A DNA stretch of 64,000 nucleotides from Rhodococcus sp. 105337 (GTDB taxonomy: Bacteria; Actinomycetota; Actinomycetes; Mycobacteriales; Mycobacteriaceae): NCBI RefSeq assembly GCF_012844225.1, contig NZ_JABAGQ010000014.1, positions 55,493-119,492 on the forward strand. The letters are read 5' to 3'. A model generated the notes under the pieces. That model had not been told where the DNA came from. It made no database searches and was given only the letters and a program-made list of their open reading frames with translations. The position numbers and the translations under genes were made by a program. The number at the start of each line of letters is the position of its first letter. The first letter of the stretch is position 1. Of the stretch, positions 1 through 9,673 are shown piece by piece.

Positions 1-1256
1 GCGGTGACGGCGAATCCGCCGTCCGGCCGGGGACCCGCGTCGAGGTGCCCTCCCAGAAGGCGGCAGCGTTCCCGCATCCCGGCGAGGCCGTACCCGCGTC
101 TGCTCTCCTGCTGCGCCGGACGGTCACTCCCCCGACTCGGGGCCGACAACGGCGAGACCGCGGGTGTCGCCGAGAGTGCTCGGCCTTCGTCGACGACGCC
201 CACTTCCACAGCGTCTGCGCCGTAGGTGACGGTGATCGTCACGCGGGTCGCTCCGACATGACGGATCACGTTCGTGATCGATTCCTGCACGATCCGGTAC
301 ACGGCGGTGCCGACCGCAGCGGGTACCGGCTGTTGAGGCGGCGGCGCATCCACGGTCAGATCGAGGCCCGCGTCGCGCGCCAGGTCGGCAAGGTCCTGGA
401 TCTGCGCCGGGCCCGGGTTCGGGGCCCGCCCGTCGGTGTCTCCCCCGACGCCGGCAGTTCTGTCGTCTCCGACGTTGTCGTCCCGGAGTACGTCGAGGAT
501 TGCGCGCATCTCCGCCAGTGCCCGCGCGCTGGTCTGCTCGATGACCTCGAGGGTTTCGCGGGCGCGCTCGGGGCGTTTGTCGAATACATGTGCGGTGACA
601 CCGGATTGGACGTTGATGACGGCGATGGCGTGCGCCACGGTGTCGTGTACCTCGCGTGCGATCCGGAGCCGTTCCGCGTCGACCCGGGCACGGGTTTCCT
701 CGTCACGGGTGCGTTCGGCCACCGCGGCGCGTTCGAGTGCCTGCGCCGCGATCTGATTCCTCGCCCGCACGCTCTCACCGAGAGCCGCGCTCATGACCGA
801 CGCGCCGATGCGGAAGTAGACCCAGCCGATGGCGGCGGGTGGCTCGATGTCCGACGCGGCGATGAGCCATGCCGCGGACAGGACTACGATGCCCACGGCG
901 GCCAGCCGGAGCGTGCGGTGCCCGTCGCCGTGCGCGGTGAGCGTGTAGAGGGCGACGAACAGCGCGAGCCACCCGGGCCCGTCCGGGAAGTCGAGGCCGT
1001 AATACACGACGCTGGTAAGCGCGGTGACGGCAAACACGGCGACCGGTCGGTCGCGGCGTACGACGAGGGCCGCGCCGGGGACGATCAACAGGAGATAGCC
1101 GAGGTTCCCGAGGTCGGACAGCGGACGCAGCACGACTTCGGGCTGCCCGCTGTTGCGCACCACAGTGCCCTGAACCTGCATGACGGTGACGAACAGCGCC
1201 AACAACAGGTCCTGAACACGGGCAGGCAGGCGGAACGACGCAGCGCGATCCTGCAT
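1..1256 (-). CDS. Sensor histidine kinase (NarL/DesK-type), 3' end cut by window edge
   Basis: Membrane sensor kinase of the HisKA_3 family that would phosphorylate a LuxR-type response regulator. Reading the minus strand from an ATG at 1256 gives about 418 residues with no stop before the window edge. Residues 1-160 hold about five hydrophobic segments. The dimerisation/phosphoacceptor box has the motif REVHDTVAH with the likely phospho-His near residue 204. An ATP-binding N box (QESITNVIRH) and a G box (GYGLAGMRER) follow near the end, so only the last few residues are missing. The ribosome site before 1256 is weak, so the start is less certain than the identity. A partner response regulator would be expected just beyond the left edge, but that is inference. 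The input signal is unknown. Confidence 0.88.
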   Translation of the reverse strand, partial: MQDRAASFRLPARVQDLLLALFVTVMQVQGTVVRNSGQPEVVLRPLSDLGNLGYLLLIVPGAALVVRRDRPVAVFAVTALTSVVYYGLDFPDGPGWLALFVALYTLTAHGDGHRTLRLAAVGIVVLSAAWLIAASDIEPPAAIGWVYFRIGASVMSAALGESVRARNQIAAQALERAAVAERTRDEETRARVDAERLRIAREVHDTVAHAIAVINVQSGVTAHVFDKRPERARETLEVIEQTSARALAEMRAILDVLRDDNVGDDRTAGVGGDTDGRAPNPGPAQIQDLADLARDAGLDLTVDAPPPQQPVPAAVGTAVYRIVQESITNVIRHVGATRVTITVTYGADAVEVGVVDEGRALSATPAVSPLSAPSRGSDRPAQQESRRGYGLAGMRERCRLLGGHLDAGPRPDGGFAVT

Positions 1257-1459
1257 GCAGTGATCATAGGTTTCCCGCGCCCGCAGCACCCGAGGTCTGC
1301 GGCTCGATCACCTACGTCCGCGGTTGCGGATCGATGCGCGCGGCGTACACCCGATGCCGTAGTCGCCGACGCCCGTCGGCCGATGACCTGCCGTCCCCGT
1401 GGCACGACGATCGAAGGTGCCCCATCTCGACGGATACCCGTCCGACCGAAAGGATCGTC

Positions 1460-1858
1460 ATGTCTGTATTCGAGGTTTCTGTTGCCCCGCTTCCGGATCC
1501 CGCCTCCATCGTTGCCGCCGGTTACGAACTCGGTGTCGGCCGGGCGGTACCCACGACTGCGGCCGTGCTCGCGCTGATCGGCGTGGTCGCCGGCGCAGTG
1601 GCCCTGAGGCGTTCCCGCCGCTCCGGCACGCACCTCGCCCTGCCGTGGATCGTCGTCGCGTTGGCGACGGGAGCGATCGGTGTGATTGTCGGTGGGATGC
1701 ACGGCGCGAATGCCGCCGGTGGTCCCAATACCGGCAACGGGGTCGTCGGCGCATTGTTCGCCGTGGTGCTGGGAGTGATCGCCGTCGTGCTGTGCGGTCT
1801 GAGTCTGGCCCGCTACCGCCGCACCGAGCGTGCCGCCCCGGTGCTGTCCGGCTCGTGA
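1460..1858 (+). CDS. Small membrane protein, DUF6223-like
   Basis: Protein of 132 residues with three hydrophobic segments (about residues 28-47, 62-79 and 95-117) and a central Gly/Asn-rich stretch, GGMHGANAAGGPNTGNG. I recall this pattern from DUF6223 proteins of actinobacteria and Bacteroidetes; that assignment is from memory. The ATG at 1460 follows a good ribosome site (GAAAGGA) 6-7 bases upstream; the frame is also open farther upstream, but those starts have no such site. It is transcribed divergently from the histidine kinase and convergently with the ABC exporter. Function unknown. Placement in the membrane is inferred from hydrophobicity. Confidence 0.75.
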   Translation: MSVFEVSVAPLPDPASIVAAGYELGVGRAVPTTAAVLALIGVVAGAVALRRSRRSGTHLALPWIVVALATGAIGVIVGGMHGANAAGGPNTGNGVVGALFAVVLGVIAVVLCGLSLARYRRTERAAPVLSGS

Positions 1859-1908
1859 CCTCGCTTCACGCCGACCTGAGCGCTCTCGAAGGACCCGCCC
1901 GCGAATTC

Positions 1909-3582
1909 TCACGACGTGGTGAGATCGCGGCGGCGGAACAGCATCACACCACCCGCGCAGAGAGCCAGGGCAATCAACGAGAGCGCGACCAGCGGACCGG
2001 CCGTGACCGACGCGGCCGGGACCGCCGGCACATGCGTGAACGGCGACACGTCCCGGACGGCGTCGGGCACCCCGAGGAGCGGACCGAACAATCCGACGAC
2101 GAGGCAGAGGGCGAGCAGTGCCCAGGACAGCCCGGCCGACCAGGCGGGCAGTCCCCCGATGAACAGCACCACCGCGGCGGCGACCACCAGGACCGCGGGT
2201 ACGAAGACCAGTGCCGCCCCGGTCAGCGCCGCGACCTGTCCGGGCACATCCCCGACGATCACGCCGTGGGCCAGACCCATCGCCGCTCCGGTGAGTGCTT
2301 GCAGCGTCGCGATTCCTGCGGCGACGAGACCCACGTGTGCGAGCATCCACCGGGGCCGGGAGAGCGCGGTGGCGAGGACCGGTTCGAGCCGGCCGGCCGT
2401 TTCCTCGCTGCGCATCCGCAGCAGCGCCTGGACGGCGTAGCCCGCGACCGCGATTGCCATCAGCGCGAAGATCGCCGCGAAGTAGGCGTCGATCAGATCG
2501 GTGACACCGCCGCCCAGGTCGGTGAGCACATCACCACCCTGCTCGCCGTCGCCGAGGAAGTCGTCGATCTGATCGGCGATCGCGCCGTACACCAGCGACA
2601 GGACGACGATCCCGAAGGCCCACCAGAACCAGATCGTGCGCTGCATCCGCCACGCCGATCCGAGCGCTGTGGGTAGTGCCCGTGACGCGCGGGGCGGTCC
2701 GGGTCGGGTCGGTACCAGCCCGGACCCGAGGTCGCGGCGTCCGGTGAGCGCGACGGCGACGACACAGAGCACCAGCGAGAACACCATCGGCAGCGCCAAC
2801 ACCCACCAGTCGTCGGTGTCGTACGGCCGCATCTGCTCGGCCCAGCCGATCGGCGACAACCACGTGGGCCATCCGCTTTCCACGCGGGTGCCGTCACCGG
2901 TAACCGTTCCGGTCATGTCGCCCACCGCGCGCAGCAGGAACGCCACACCCAGGGCGGCACCGGCCAGCCCGTTGGCGGTGCGGGCGCTGTCGGTGACCTG
3001 CGCGGTGACTGCGGCGACCGCGGCGAAGGCGATACCGGCGGCCGCGACGCTCGCGCCGAGCGCTGCCGACCCGCCCGCCGGTAGGCCCTGCAGTGTCAGC
3101 ACGGCCGCACTGAGAACACCGAGCGTGAGGTTGGCGCCCACGGCGACGAGCAGGGCGGCGGCGAGCAGCGCCCGGCGTCCGACGACCGCTGCTCCGATGA
3201 GCTCGGCCGCGCCGGTCTCCTCGTTCTGGCGGGTGTGCCGCACCACCAGCAGCGTGGTCATCAGCGCGGCGGCCAGCGCCAGCGGCATGACGGTCTGGCT
3301 GGCGACTACAGCGCCCGTGCTGTAGCCGGACACCAGTCCGTTGGTGGCGAGCGCGACCGGGGACGCCGCGGACGCGGCTGCGAAACCCCGCAATTCGGCG
3401 ACGGTGGGATACAGCCCCGCCACGCTGGCCGCGGAGAACGCGAGGATCGCGGTGAGGGCGAGCAGCCACACGGGCAACCGGATGCGGTCGCGGCGCAACG
3501 CGAGTCGGACGAGCCGCCCGGTACCGGCGAATCGTTCGGCGCCGGTCGTGGACGTCGGGGCCGCGGCGGCTGCCGTCGTCAT
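1909..3582 (-). CDS. ABC exporter permease (antibiotic-exporter type, COG3559-like)
   Basis: Integral membrane subunit of 557 residues, with roughly twelve hydrophobic segments arranged as two similar halves. Large polytopic permeases of this kind in actinobacteria work with a single ATPase to export polyketide-like or other lipophilic compounds (tetronasin/anthramycin-resistance type). The phrase [17 protein letters not shown] is typical of the cytoplasmic coupling loop after the second or third membrane segment, and [16 protein letters not shown] is the matching loop in the second half. The ATG overlaps the stop of the ATPase gene by four bases (TCAT on the plus strand at 3579-3582), so the two are translationally coupled. 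The substrate cannot be told from sequence. Confidence 0.85.
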   Translation of the reverse strand: MTTAAAAAPTSTTGAERFAGTGRLVRLALRRDRIRLPVWLLALTAILAFSAASVAGLYPTVAELRGFAAASAASPVALATNGLVSGYSTGAVVASQTVMPLALAAALMTTLLVVRHTRQNEETGAAELIGAAVVGRRALLAAALLVAVGANLTLGVLSAAVLTLQGLPAGGSAALGASVAAAGIAFAAVAAVTAQVTDSARTANGLAGAALGVAFLLRAVGDMTGTVTGDGTRVESGWPTWLSPIGWAEQMRPYDTDDWWVLALPMVFSLVLCVVAVALTGRRDLGSGLVPTRPGPPRASRALPTALGSAWRMQRTIWFWWAFGIVVLSLVYGAIADQIDDFLGDGEQGGDVLTDLGGGVTDLIDAYFAAIFALMAIAVAGYAVQALLRMRSEETAGRLEPVLATALSRPRWMLAHVGLVAAGIATLQALTGAAMGLAHGVIVGDVPGQVAALTGAALVFVPAVLVVAAAVVLFIGGLPAWSAGLSWALLALCLVVGLFGPLLGVPDAVRDVSPFTHVPAVPAASVTAGPLVALSLIALALCAGGVMLFRRRDLTTS

Positions 3583-4514
3583 CGCGGAGACGTTCCTGGT
3601 TCGGCTCGCCGGTGCCGCTCGCTCTCGCGGACCCGTTCGTCGCCGTAGTGCCGCAGGAACAGTTCCTCGAGAGTGGGTGGAGTGGACGTCAGCGAGGTGA
3701 TCCCGAAGGTCAGCAGGTGGCGCAGCACCGCGTCGAGTGCGGTGGTGTCGACCTCGCAGCGGGTGTGCACACCGTCGATGCGGACATCGTGTACTCCGTC
3801 CAGTTCGGTCAGCCCGGTGACGGGACGGCCGGTTTCGGCGGTGATCGACGTGCGGGTGAGGTGCCGTAACTGGGTGAGAGTGCCGGTCTCGACGGTGCGG
3901 CCCTCCCGGATGATGCTGACCCGATCGCAGACCGCTTCGACCTCTGCGAGCAGGTGGCTCGACAGCAGCACCGTCTTCCCGGCCGCGGACATCTCACCGA
4001 GGCAGTCCTGGAACACCGATTCCATCAGTGGGTCCAGTCCGGAGGTGGGTTCGTCGAGGATGTAGAACTCGACGTCCGACGCGAACGCGGCGACGAGCGC
4101 GACTTTCTGCCGGTTGCCTTTGGAGTAGGTGCGGGCTTTCTTCGTCGGGTCGAGTTCGAAGCGGTCGAGAAGGTCCGCGCGGCGGGCCTCGTCCAGTCCG
4201 CCGCGCAACCCGGCGAGTAGATCGATAGCCTCGCCGCCGGTGAGGGTGGGCCACAGGTTCACATCGCCGGGCACATAGGCGAGGCGCCGGTGCAACGACA
4301 CCGAGTCACGCCACGGATCGCCGCCGAGCAACCGGACCTGTCCCGAATCGGCGCGCAACAGCCCGAGCAGCACGCGGATGGCCGTTGACTTACCGGAGCC
4401 GTTGGGGCCGAGAAATCCGTGGATTTCGCCCGCTTCGACGGTCAGGTCGAGGCCGTCGAGGGCCCGCGTCGGACCGAACGTCTTGACCAAGTGCTCGACC
4501 GCGACCACCGTCAT
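3579..4514 (-). CDS. ABC exporter ATP-binding protein
   Basis: Nucleotide-binding subunit of 311 residues that energises the adjacent permease. It shows Walker A (GPNGSGKST), a signature motif in the variant form [11 protein letters not shown], Walker B with the D-loop ([11 protein letters not shown]), and a switch His in the segment LLSSHLL. A C-terminal extension of about 80 residues is typical of drug-exporter ATPases. I chose the ATG at 4514 because the protein then begins directly with the ABC core ([14 protein letters not shown]). Upstream in-frame residues look non-coding. It is first of a two-gene operon with the permease. Confidence 0.92.
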   Translation of the reverse strand: MTVVAVEHLVKTFGPTRALDGLDLTVEAGEIHGFLGPNGSGKSTAIRVLLGLLRADSGQVRLLGGDPWRDSVSLHRRLAYVPGDVNLWPTLTGGEAIDLLAGLRGGLDEARRADLLDRFELDPTKKARTYSKGNRQKVALVAAFASDVEFYILDEPTSGLDPLMESVFQDCLGEMSAAGKTVLLSSHLLAEVEAVCDRVSIIREGRTVETGTLTQLRHLTRTSITAETGRPVTGLTELDGVHDVRIDGVHTRCEVDTTALDAVLRHLLTFGITSLTSTPPTLEELFLRHYGDERVRESERHRRAEPGTSPR

Positions 4515-4810
4515 GGGGGCATGGTACGCCCGACCTCCGGGGGTCTGCCCGAGAAGAACAATCGGGACCGCGTGCAGATCCCTGAGCCGACCTGGCAGGT
4601 CAGTGGTGCGCCGAGTTCGAAAAGGGCCTGATCTCAACGGTATTGCGAAACCGAGGGGTCGGCGCGCCCGCAGGAGAGGACACAGCACGGTTTCGGAAGT
4701 GCGTCGGGTCGGTCTCGACGTCCGGACGTGTTAACGGAGGTCGGCGTCCCTGCGACATCTCCAACGTCGGGGTACCCCATCCATTCGGTCATCGAATTGA
4801 GGCACCCACC
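4515..4810. other. Divergent intergenic region, no gene seen
   Basis: About 296 bases separate the minus-strand ABC ATPase from the plus-strand DUF4185 gene. It must contain both promoters, but I could not identify confident -35/-10 boxes or a clear palindromic operator. In-frame extensions of both flanking genes run into it, and I regard these as non-coding. Confidence 0.5.
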
Positions 4811-6163
4811 ATGCGAAAAGCAACTTCTCTGCACCCTTCGTCGGGCAGTTTCCCCGCGGTCACACCGTCGTCGACGGCTACTGCGACGGCGGAGCAGGTC
4901 CCGTCTCCCTTCCAGCAGAACGCAGTTCCCGGAACGACGACCAAGATCGGACCGGTGACCGGGCCGAATACGTCGTCGACGCAGTACGGTGTCGGCGGTA
5001 CGGACCTGGGCATTGCCCGCAGCCTTCCCAACGGCAGCCAGGCCGTCGTCCTGGGTGACACCTTCGACCAGGCCGGCGTCGGTGGCCCCGGGTGGCGGTC
5101 TCCGGTGATGCTCTTCACGAACGAGAAGTCCCCGGCGGACTACGCCGATGGACTGACGTTCCATGGGGCCGTCGGCGGCTCGTACGCCCGCCAGTTGTGG
5201 CCGTACACCCACGACAGGTACCCGTGGACCAATGGCGGGTTCGCCACGGTCCTGCCTTCGGACCTCCTCGTCATCGGCTCCCGCATCTACCTGTTCGTGA
5301 CGATCTGCCGGTCCCTCTCCGAGGTCCTCTGGACGGAGATCCAGTATTCCGACGACAACGGCCAGAGCTGGCATCACGCGGGCCCCGCCGGACAACGCGA
5401 CTGGCATCACGAGGGCGCTTTCCAGATGGGTATCACCTGGGAGATGGGGACCGACGGCTGGGTCTACATCATGGGCAACAAGTGGCTGGTGGACGGCGGA
5501 TCGAACGTTCATCTGTACCGCTGCCGTCCCAACGAGGTGGCGGACCGCTCCAAGTGGTCCGGCTGGGGATGGAACGGGACGGACTGGGGATGGAACCGGG
5601 CATGCTCGGACATCTTCCCGGCGGGGACGAAGGTCCGGGAGATGAATCTCCGCTCGGTCCAAGGCCAGTGGCTGCTCACCTACACCCAGACCGCACCGGA
5701 CATCCGCGTCAACGTGAAGGGCCTTCGCAACGGGCCGACATCCCATATCGGGGATGCTCCGACCACGACCGTGGTCCGTCACGTGGACCACGACCAGGAG
5801 CACCTGGACCGGAACAACACTCTCGCCCAGTGCTACGGCGGGTACGTCCTCGCCGGTTCCACGCTCGACGAGCTCTATGTTCTGGTCTCCCAGTGGGATA
5901 CCCGCGACGGCTGGCCGTACCAGGTCAATCTCTACCGGCACACGGTCCACGCCGATATCCCGCGCCCCGCACCGGTACCGACGCTGGATCAGATCGTGGA
6001 CGAGAACTACCTGCTGTCGCGGGCCGTCCTGGCCAAGGTGGGCGGGAACGTTGCGGACCTCCCCACCACTCCGGCGGTGGAGACACTCGACGCGGCGAGA
6101 CAGACCAACACGGCGTTGCGGCGTGTCGCCGGCGTCGTGGGCGCCGGCACGGCAGGAATCTGA
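4811..6163 (+). CDS. DUF4185 domain protein
   Basis: Protein of 450 residues. Residues about 45-375 read like a DUF4185 beta-propeller-type domain: LGDTFDQAG near the start, several blades with Trp/Gly-rich motifs (YSDDNGQSWHHAG, YIMGNKWLVDGG), and YGGYVLAGSTLDELYVLVSQW near its end. DUF4185 is found in secreted actinobacterial proteins and in mycobacteriophage particles; its function is not established. I see no convincing signal peptide: the first 35 residues are Ser/Thr/Pro-rich but not hydrophobic. The last 60 residues (TLDQIVDENYLLSRAVLAKV and following) form a probable helical tail. The ATG at 4811 is preceded by GAGG. An open frame continues upstream to 4643 but lacks a good start context. 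Confidence 0.75.
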   Translation: MRKATSLHPSSGSFPAVTPSSTATATAEQVPSPFQQNAVPGTTTKIGPVTGPNTSSTQYGVGGTDLGIARSLPNGSQAVVLGDTFDQAGVGGPGWRSPVMLFTNEKSPADYADGLTFHGAVGGSYARQLWPYTHDRYPWTNGGFATVLPSDLLVIGSRIYLFVTICRSLSEVLWTEIQYSDDNGQSWHHAGPAGQRDWHHEGAFQMGITWEMGTDGWVYIMGNKWLVDGGSNVHLYRCRPNEVADRSKWSGWGWNGTDWGWNRACSDIFPAGTKVREMNLRSVQGQWLLTYTQTAPDIRVNVKGLRNGPTSHIGDAPTTTVVRHVDHDQEHLDRNNTLAQCYGGYVLAGSTLDELYVLVSQWDTRDGWPYQVNLYRHTVHADIPRPAPVPTLDQIVDENYLLSRAVLAKVGGNVADLPTTPAVETLDAARQTNTALRRVAGVVGAGTAGI

Positions 6164-6169
6164 CCTGAC

Positions 6170-6236
6170 CCCCATCTCCCGCCGCGGGAACGCCATGAAC
6201 CGTGGTCATCTCCGCGGCCGGCGGCGGGAGGTGGGG
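6170..6236 (+). terminator. Hairpin terminator after DUF4185 gene
   Basis: The arms 6170-6185 (starting CCCCATCTCCC) and 6221-6236 (ending GGTGGGG) pair over 16 positions with a single G-U wobble, separated by a 35-base loop. It begins seven bases past the DUF4185 stop. There is no T-run, which is usual for terminators in high-GC actinobacteria. Confidence 0.65.
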
Positions 6237-6328
6237 TCTCCCTTGTGCTGAGGGGTGAGTCGTTCCGATGAGAGCATCACGCCTGGACCGCTACAGCAGT
6301 CGGTGTGTCGGAGTTCGGCGAACGGTGC
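6237..6328. other. Short region with no recognised gene
   Basis: With the small candidate frame to its right (6329-6514), this region fills a 345-base gap between the DUF4185 terminator and the flavin reductase gene. I see no conserved protein, tRNA or repeat in it. Confidence 0.4.
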
Positions 6329-6514
6329 TCAGCCCGAGGCCGCGAGACCGATTGCCACGCTGGGCAGGACGAGCCACCAGGACCCGGCGGTTGTGGGCCG
6401 CTCCTGCCCCGCCGTTTCGTCTCCGGGGATGCTCCGCGCCCGTCTCCCGTCGCGTGGTGTCGGCGGATTCCGTTCGGTGCGCCGGACGACGGGAACGGGG
6501 TTGTCGCGATCCAC
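6329..6514 (-). CDS. Possible small membrane protein (61 aa)
   Basis: A GTG at 6514 lies five bases after a strong ribosome site (GAAGGAG) and opens a 61-residue frame. The N-terminal half is charged and Pro-rich. The C-terminal 18 residues (GSWWLVLPSVAIGLAASG) could form one membrane segment. It follows the flavin reductase gene on the same strand by 66 bases. I recognise no homologue, and it could be the remnant of a larger transporter or chance coding in GC-rich DNA. The ribosome site is the main argument for it. Confidence 0.35.
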   Translation of the reverse strand: MDRDNPVPVVRRTERNPPTPRDGRRARSIPGDETAGQERPTTAGSWWLVLPSVAIGLAASG

Positions 6515-6580
6515 GCGGACTCCTTCGGTGACGTCGAAACCGGACCCGGCTTCTGCGGCGAGTGGGATGTTCTCGAAATG

Positions 6581-7230
<650 letters not shown>

Positions 7231-7598
7231 ACGGCCACCTTTCGGATCTGCGTTGTCGGTTCCCGCGGTCGGCACGGGCACCCGCCATCCTTCGCTCCCC
7301 CGAACCGCGCGGAAACCCTTTCGCTCTGCTCGAGCAAAAGAGGGGCGCATGCCCGGCGGAGTGGCCTCGTCGCCGGTCGGAAACCTCGGGCGGATTCGGG
7401 CTCTCGGCGCCCACCGACGATCGGCGTGACGTCCGGCCGCTGCAGATCCGCCGCCCCACCGGTGCCCGGACCACCGGGTATGGTCCCGCCGGCCGTCTCT
7501 GTCCGCGAATGCTGTTGGGGGCACTCCGATCCGGCTATCTTCGACACTATTGCTTCCGGCACCTAGTGGTGACCGAAGTGTCGAAGGGACGGCAGCAC
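7231..7598. other. Divergent intergenic region, no gene seen
   Basis: These 368 bases separate the minus-strand flavin operon from the plus-strand epimerase gene. They must hold both promoters. I looked for a riboswitch ahead of the flavin genes (FMN and SAM types) and saw no convincing consensus. The several open frames here have no recognisable product. Confidence 0.5.
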
Positions 7599-8577
7599 AT
7601 GAGGGTTCTGGTTCTCGGGGGTACGACATTCATCGGCCGGCGCATCGTGGAAAGACTCCACGAGCGCGGCGATCGGGTGCTGGTTGTCCACCGCGGACAC
7701 CACGAGCCGTCCCCCTGGGTGGCGGTCGATCACCTACGGGTCGATCGGCTCGCACTGGGCGATCACGCCGACGATGTTCGCCGGTTCGATCCGGACGCCG
7801 TAGTCGACACCTATGCGCTGACCGCCGACCACGTCGATGCCGTCCTGCCGGCGATACCGGAGGTGCCGACGGTCGTGCTGTCCAGCGTGGACGTGTACCA
7901 GGCGTTCACGGGTCTCACCTCGGGGGCGTTGCGAATCCGCGGTGCCTCTGACCGAGGACTCCGAAGTGCGCCGGGAGCGCTATCCCTACCGCGGGGCCCG
8001 GAGGCCGGGGATCCCGGACGCCTACGACAAGCTCGATGTCGAGGAGCGGTGGCTCCCGCGAGGCGCCGTGGTGTTGCGTCTTCCCATGGTCTACGGACCG
8101 CACGATCCGCAGCGCCGGGAGGACCCGGTGCTGCGCCGGATCCGCGCCGGACGGCAGCACATCCCGGTCGGTGCCGGAAATCTGCTGTGGACCCGCGTCC
8201 ATGTCGATGATGTCGCCACCGGCGTACTGGCCGCTCTGGACACCCGGGCCGCCGACGGCATGGCGGTGAATCTGGGCGAGCCTGCCACGGTGCCGGTGAT
8301 CGCATGGGTGGAACAGATCATCGCGGCCGCCGGCTCCGCGCTGGAGCCGGTACGGGTACCGGAGTCGGTACTGCCCGGCGAACTGGCGCTGATGGGAGGA
8401 CCGGCGCAGCATGTGCTCGTCTCCGTCAGCCGGGCGGAGAACCTTCTCGGCTGGTCTCCCGGCGACCCGCAGCAACGGGTAGCCGAATCGGTGCGGTGGC
8501 ACCTCGACAATCCACCGGCGAGCACGTGGTCCGCCGAGGACTCACGGGTGGACGAGGATGCGCTCGGCTCCGCCTGA
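7599..8577 (+). pseudogene. NAD-dependent epimerase/dehydratase, frameshifted
   Basis: Extended-SDR protein of about 325 residues if repaired. The N-terminal part, from the ATG at 7599, has the Rossmann motif VLGGTTFIGRRIVERL and continues to VVLSSVDVYQAFTGLTSG. From there the homology continues in another frame (AVPLTEDSEVRRERYPYRG, then LRLPMVYGPHDPQRRED and HVDDVATGVLAAL) to the stop at 8577. Removing one G from the five-G run at 7922-7926 joins the two frames cleanly. So this is either a one-base insertion pseudogene or a base-calling error. Family members of this type are about 320-330 residues. Substrate unknown. Confidence 0.75.
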
Positions 8578-8591
8578 CCCGACGACGGCAC

Positions 8592-9083
8592 TCACGACGG
8601 CCGCAGGTGCTCGATCGTGAAGCCGTGCTGCTCGACGAGCCGTCGCGCGACCAAGGAACGATGACAGGCTTCGGGATCACCTTCGACGCAGAACAATGCG
8701 GCTGGTCCCGTGCTCGGCAGCACCGACACGACCGCCTCGAGATCCGCCGGATCGAGGATCTCGGCGGTGTAGCGGCTGACGTACCCGGTGGCGAGTTCGC
8801 GGCGGGTGCGTTTGCCGACACCCTGGCGGGCGTCCTCGGCGTACTGAAGCTCACGCAACTCGGTGGTCGGTGCCAGTTCGAGGTGGTGGCGGTATGCGAT
8901 CCCGCTCGCGGCGAGTGAGGTCTGTAGTCGCTGCGAGTTCGCCCAGGCGTAGTCGGGTCCGCGAACCCCTCGACGCTGACGCACGTCGAGCAGCATCCTC
9001 ACCTCCGCTCGACGCAGTCGTTCCAGGAACGTCGTCACGTCGAAGCCGTAGACGCCGATCGTCCACAGATCGGGCACCGGCAC
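8592..9083 (-). CDS. DUF488 family protein
   Basis: Protein of 163 residues with DUF488 features: an N-terminal TIGVYGFDVTTFLERL, the segment MLLDVRQRRGVRGPDYAW, and the conserved Cys/His motif ALFCVEGDPEACHRSLVA near residue 140. The family has no firm biochemical function; the Cys-x(n)-Cys-His cluster suggests metal or redox chemistry. The GTG start at 9083 follows a GAGAGGGG ribosome site. It is convergent with the epimerase gene, with a 14-base gap. Confidence 0.85.
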   Translation of the reverse strand: MPVPDLWTIGVYGFDVTTFLERLRRAEVRMLLDVRQRRGVRGPDYAWANSQRLQTSLAASGIAYRHHLELAPTTELRELQYAEDARQGVGKRTRRELATGYVSRYTAEILDPADLEAVVSVLPSTGPAALFCVEGDPEACHRSLVARRLVEQHGFTIEHLRPS

Positions 9084-9145
9084 TCACCCCTCTCGGTTGC
9101 TGCCCGCGCCGCCGTGCCCCACGCGGGCAGCGGAACGGCGTCACG

Positions 9146-9547
9146 TCAGGCGACAGCGGTACCTTCGAGCTCGATCATCTGGCCGGGTATCGCCAGTCGC
9201 ACCACGCCGAGCATCGTGGTGGTCGGTGCTGCCCGAGCGGCCGCAAGCCGTGAGGCGAGCACGCCGTAGTGCTGGAAAAGCAGGTCGACGTCGGTGGTGT
9301 ACACGTTCAGCCGGACGAGGTCGGCGAGCGACATGCCCGCTTCGGCAAGCACACCCTCGAGATTGTTCAGACTCAACGCGACCTGTGCCGCCATGTCTCC
9401 CTCGTGCTGAGGAGCGCCGTCGGCATTCATTGCCGTCTGTCCGGAGCAGTACAGCGTCCTGGTGTGCCCGCTGACCACCTCACCCTGATTGAACCCCATC
9501 TCCACCGACCACGTCACCGGGTTGAGGACCGTTCGTTCGATCGTCAC
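9146..9547 (-). CDS. RidA family protein (Rid/YjgF)
   Basis: Protein of 133 residues of the YjgF/YER057c/UK114 family, whose best known activity is hydrolysis of reactive enamine/imine intermediates. Visible landmarks are LYCSGQTAMNADG, the helix QVALSLNNLEGVLAEAG, the strand VRLNVYTTDVD, and the C-terminal IPGQMIELEGTAVA where family members place an active-site Glu. The catalytic Arg typical of true RidA (R105 region) is not obvious: the equivalent segment reads PTTTMLGVVRLAIPG. A GTG at 9547 is the natural start because an ATG just upstream is closed by an immediate stop. It is divergent from a WYL-domain regulator that probably controls it. Confidence 0.85.
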   Translation of the reverse strand: MTIERTVLNPVTWSVEMGFNQGEVVSGHTRTLYCSGQTAMNADGAPQHEGDMAAQVALSLNNLEGVLAEAGMSLADLVRLNVYTTDVDLLFQHYGVLASRLAAARAAPTTTMLGVVRLAIPGQMIELEGTAVA

Positions 9548-9636
9548 TTCGACTCCATTCGGATCCTGCGGGGCGCGTCCCCCGACCGCGACACCGCCGA
9601 TGCGGCGTCGCGTCATGGAGCCTTCCGCTGAATCAC

Positions 9637-9649
9637 GACACCTTGTGTC
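9637..9649. promoter_or_regulatory. Palindromic operator between RidA and WYL regulator
   Basis: GACAC-CTT-GTGTC is a 5-3-5 perfect inverted repeat, 24 bases before the WYL regulator start and 90 bases before the RidA start. Its place in a divergent promoter region makes it the likely binding site of the WYL regulator, with autoregulation. The motif resembles TGACA/TGTCA-type sites I recall for YafY-like WYL proteins. Confidence 0.6.
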
Positions 9650-9673
9650 AGGTATTCGGTAACGTCCCGATTC

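Noticed and set aside
45..1577. 510-codon plus-strand open frame opposite the histidine kinase
   Set aside because: The minus strand reads as a complete sensor kinase with H, N and G boxes. The plus-strand product is low-complexity Arg/Asp/Gly with no domain.
7231..7598. Riboswitch upstream of the flavin genes
   Set aside because: I looked for FMN and SAM riboswitch consensus elements on the minus strand and did not find them.
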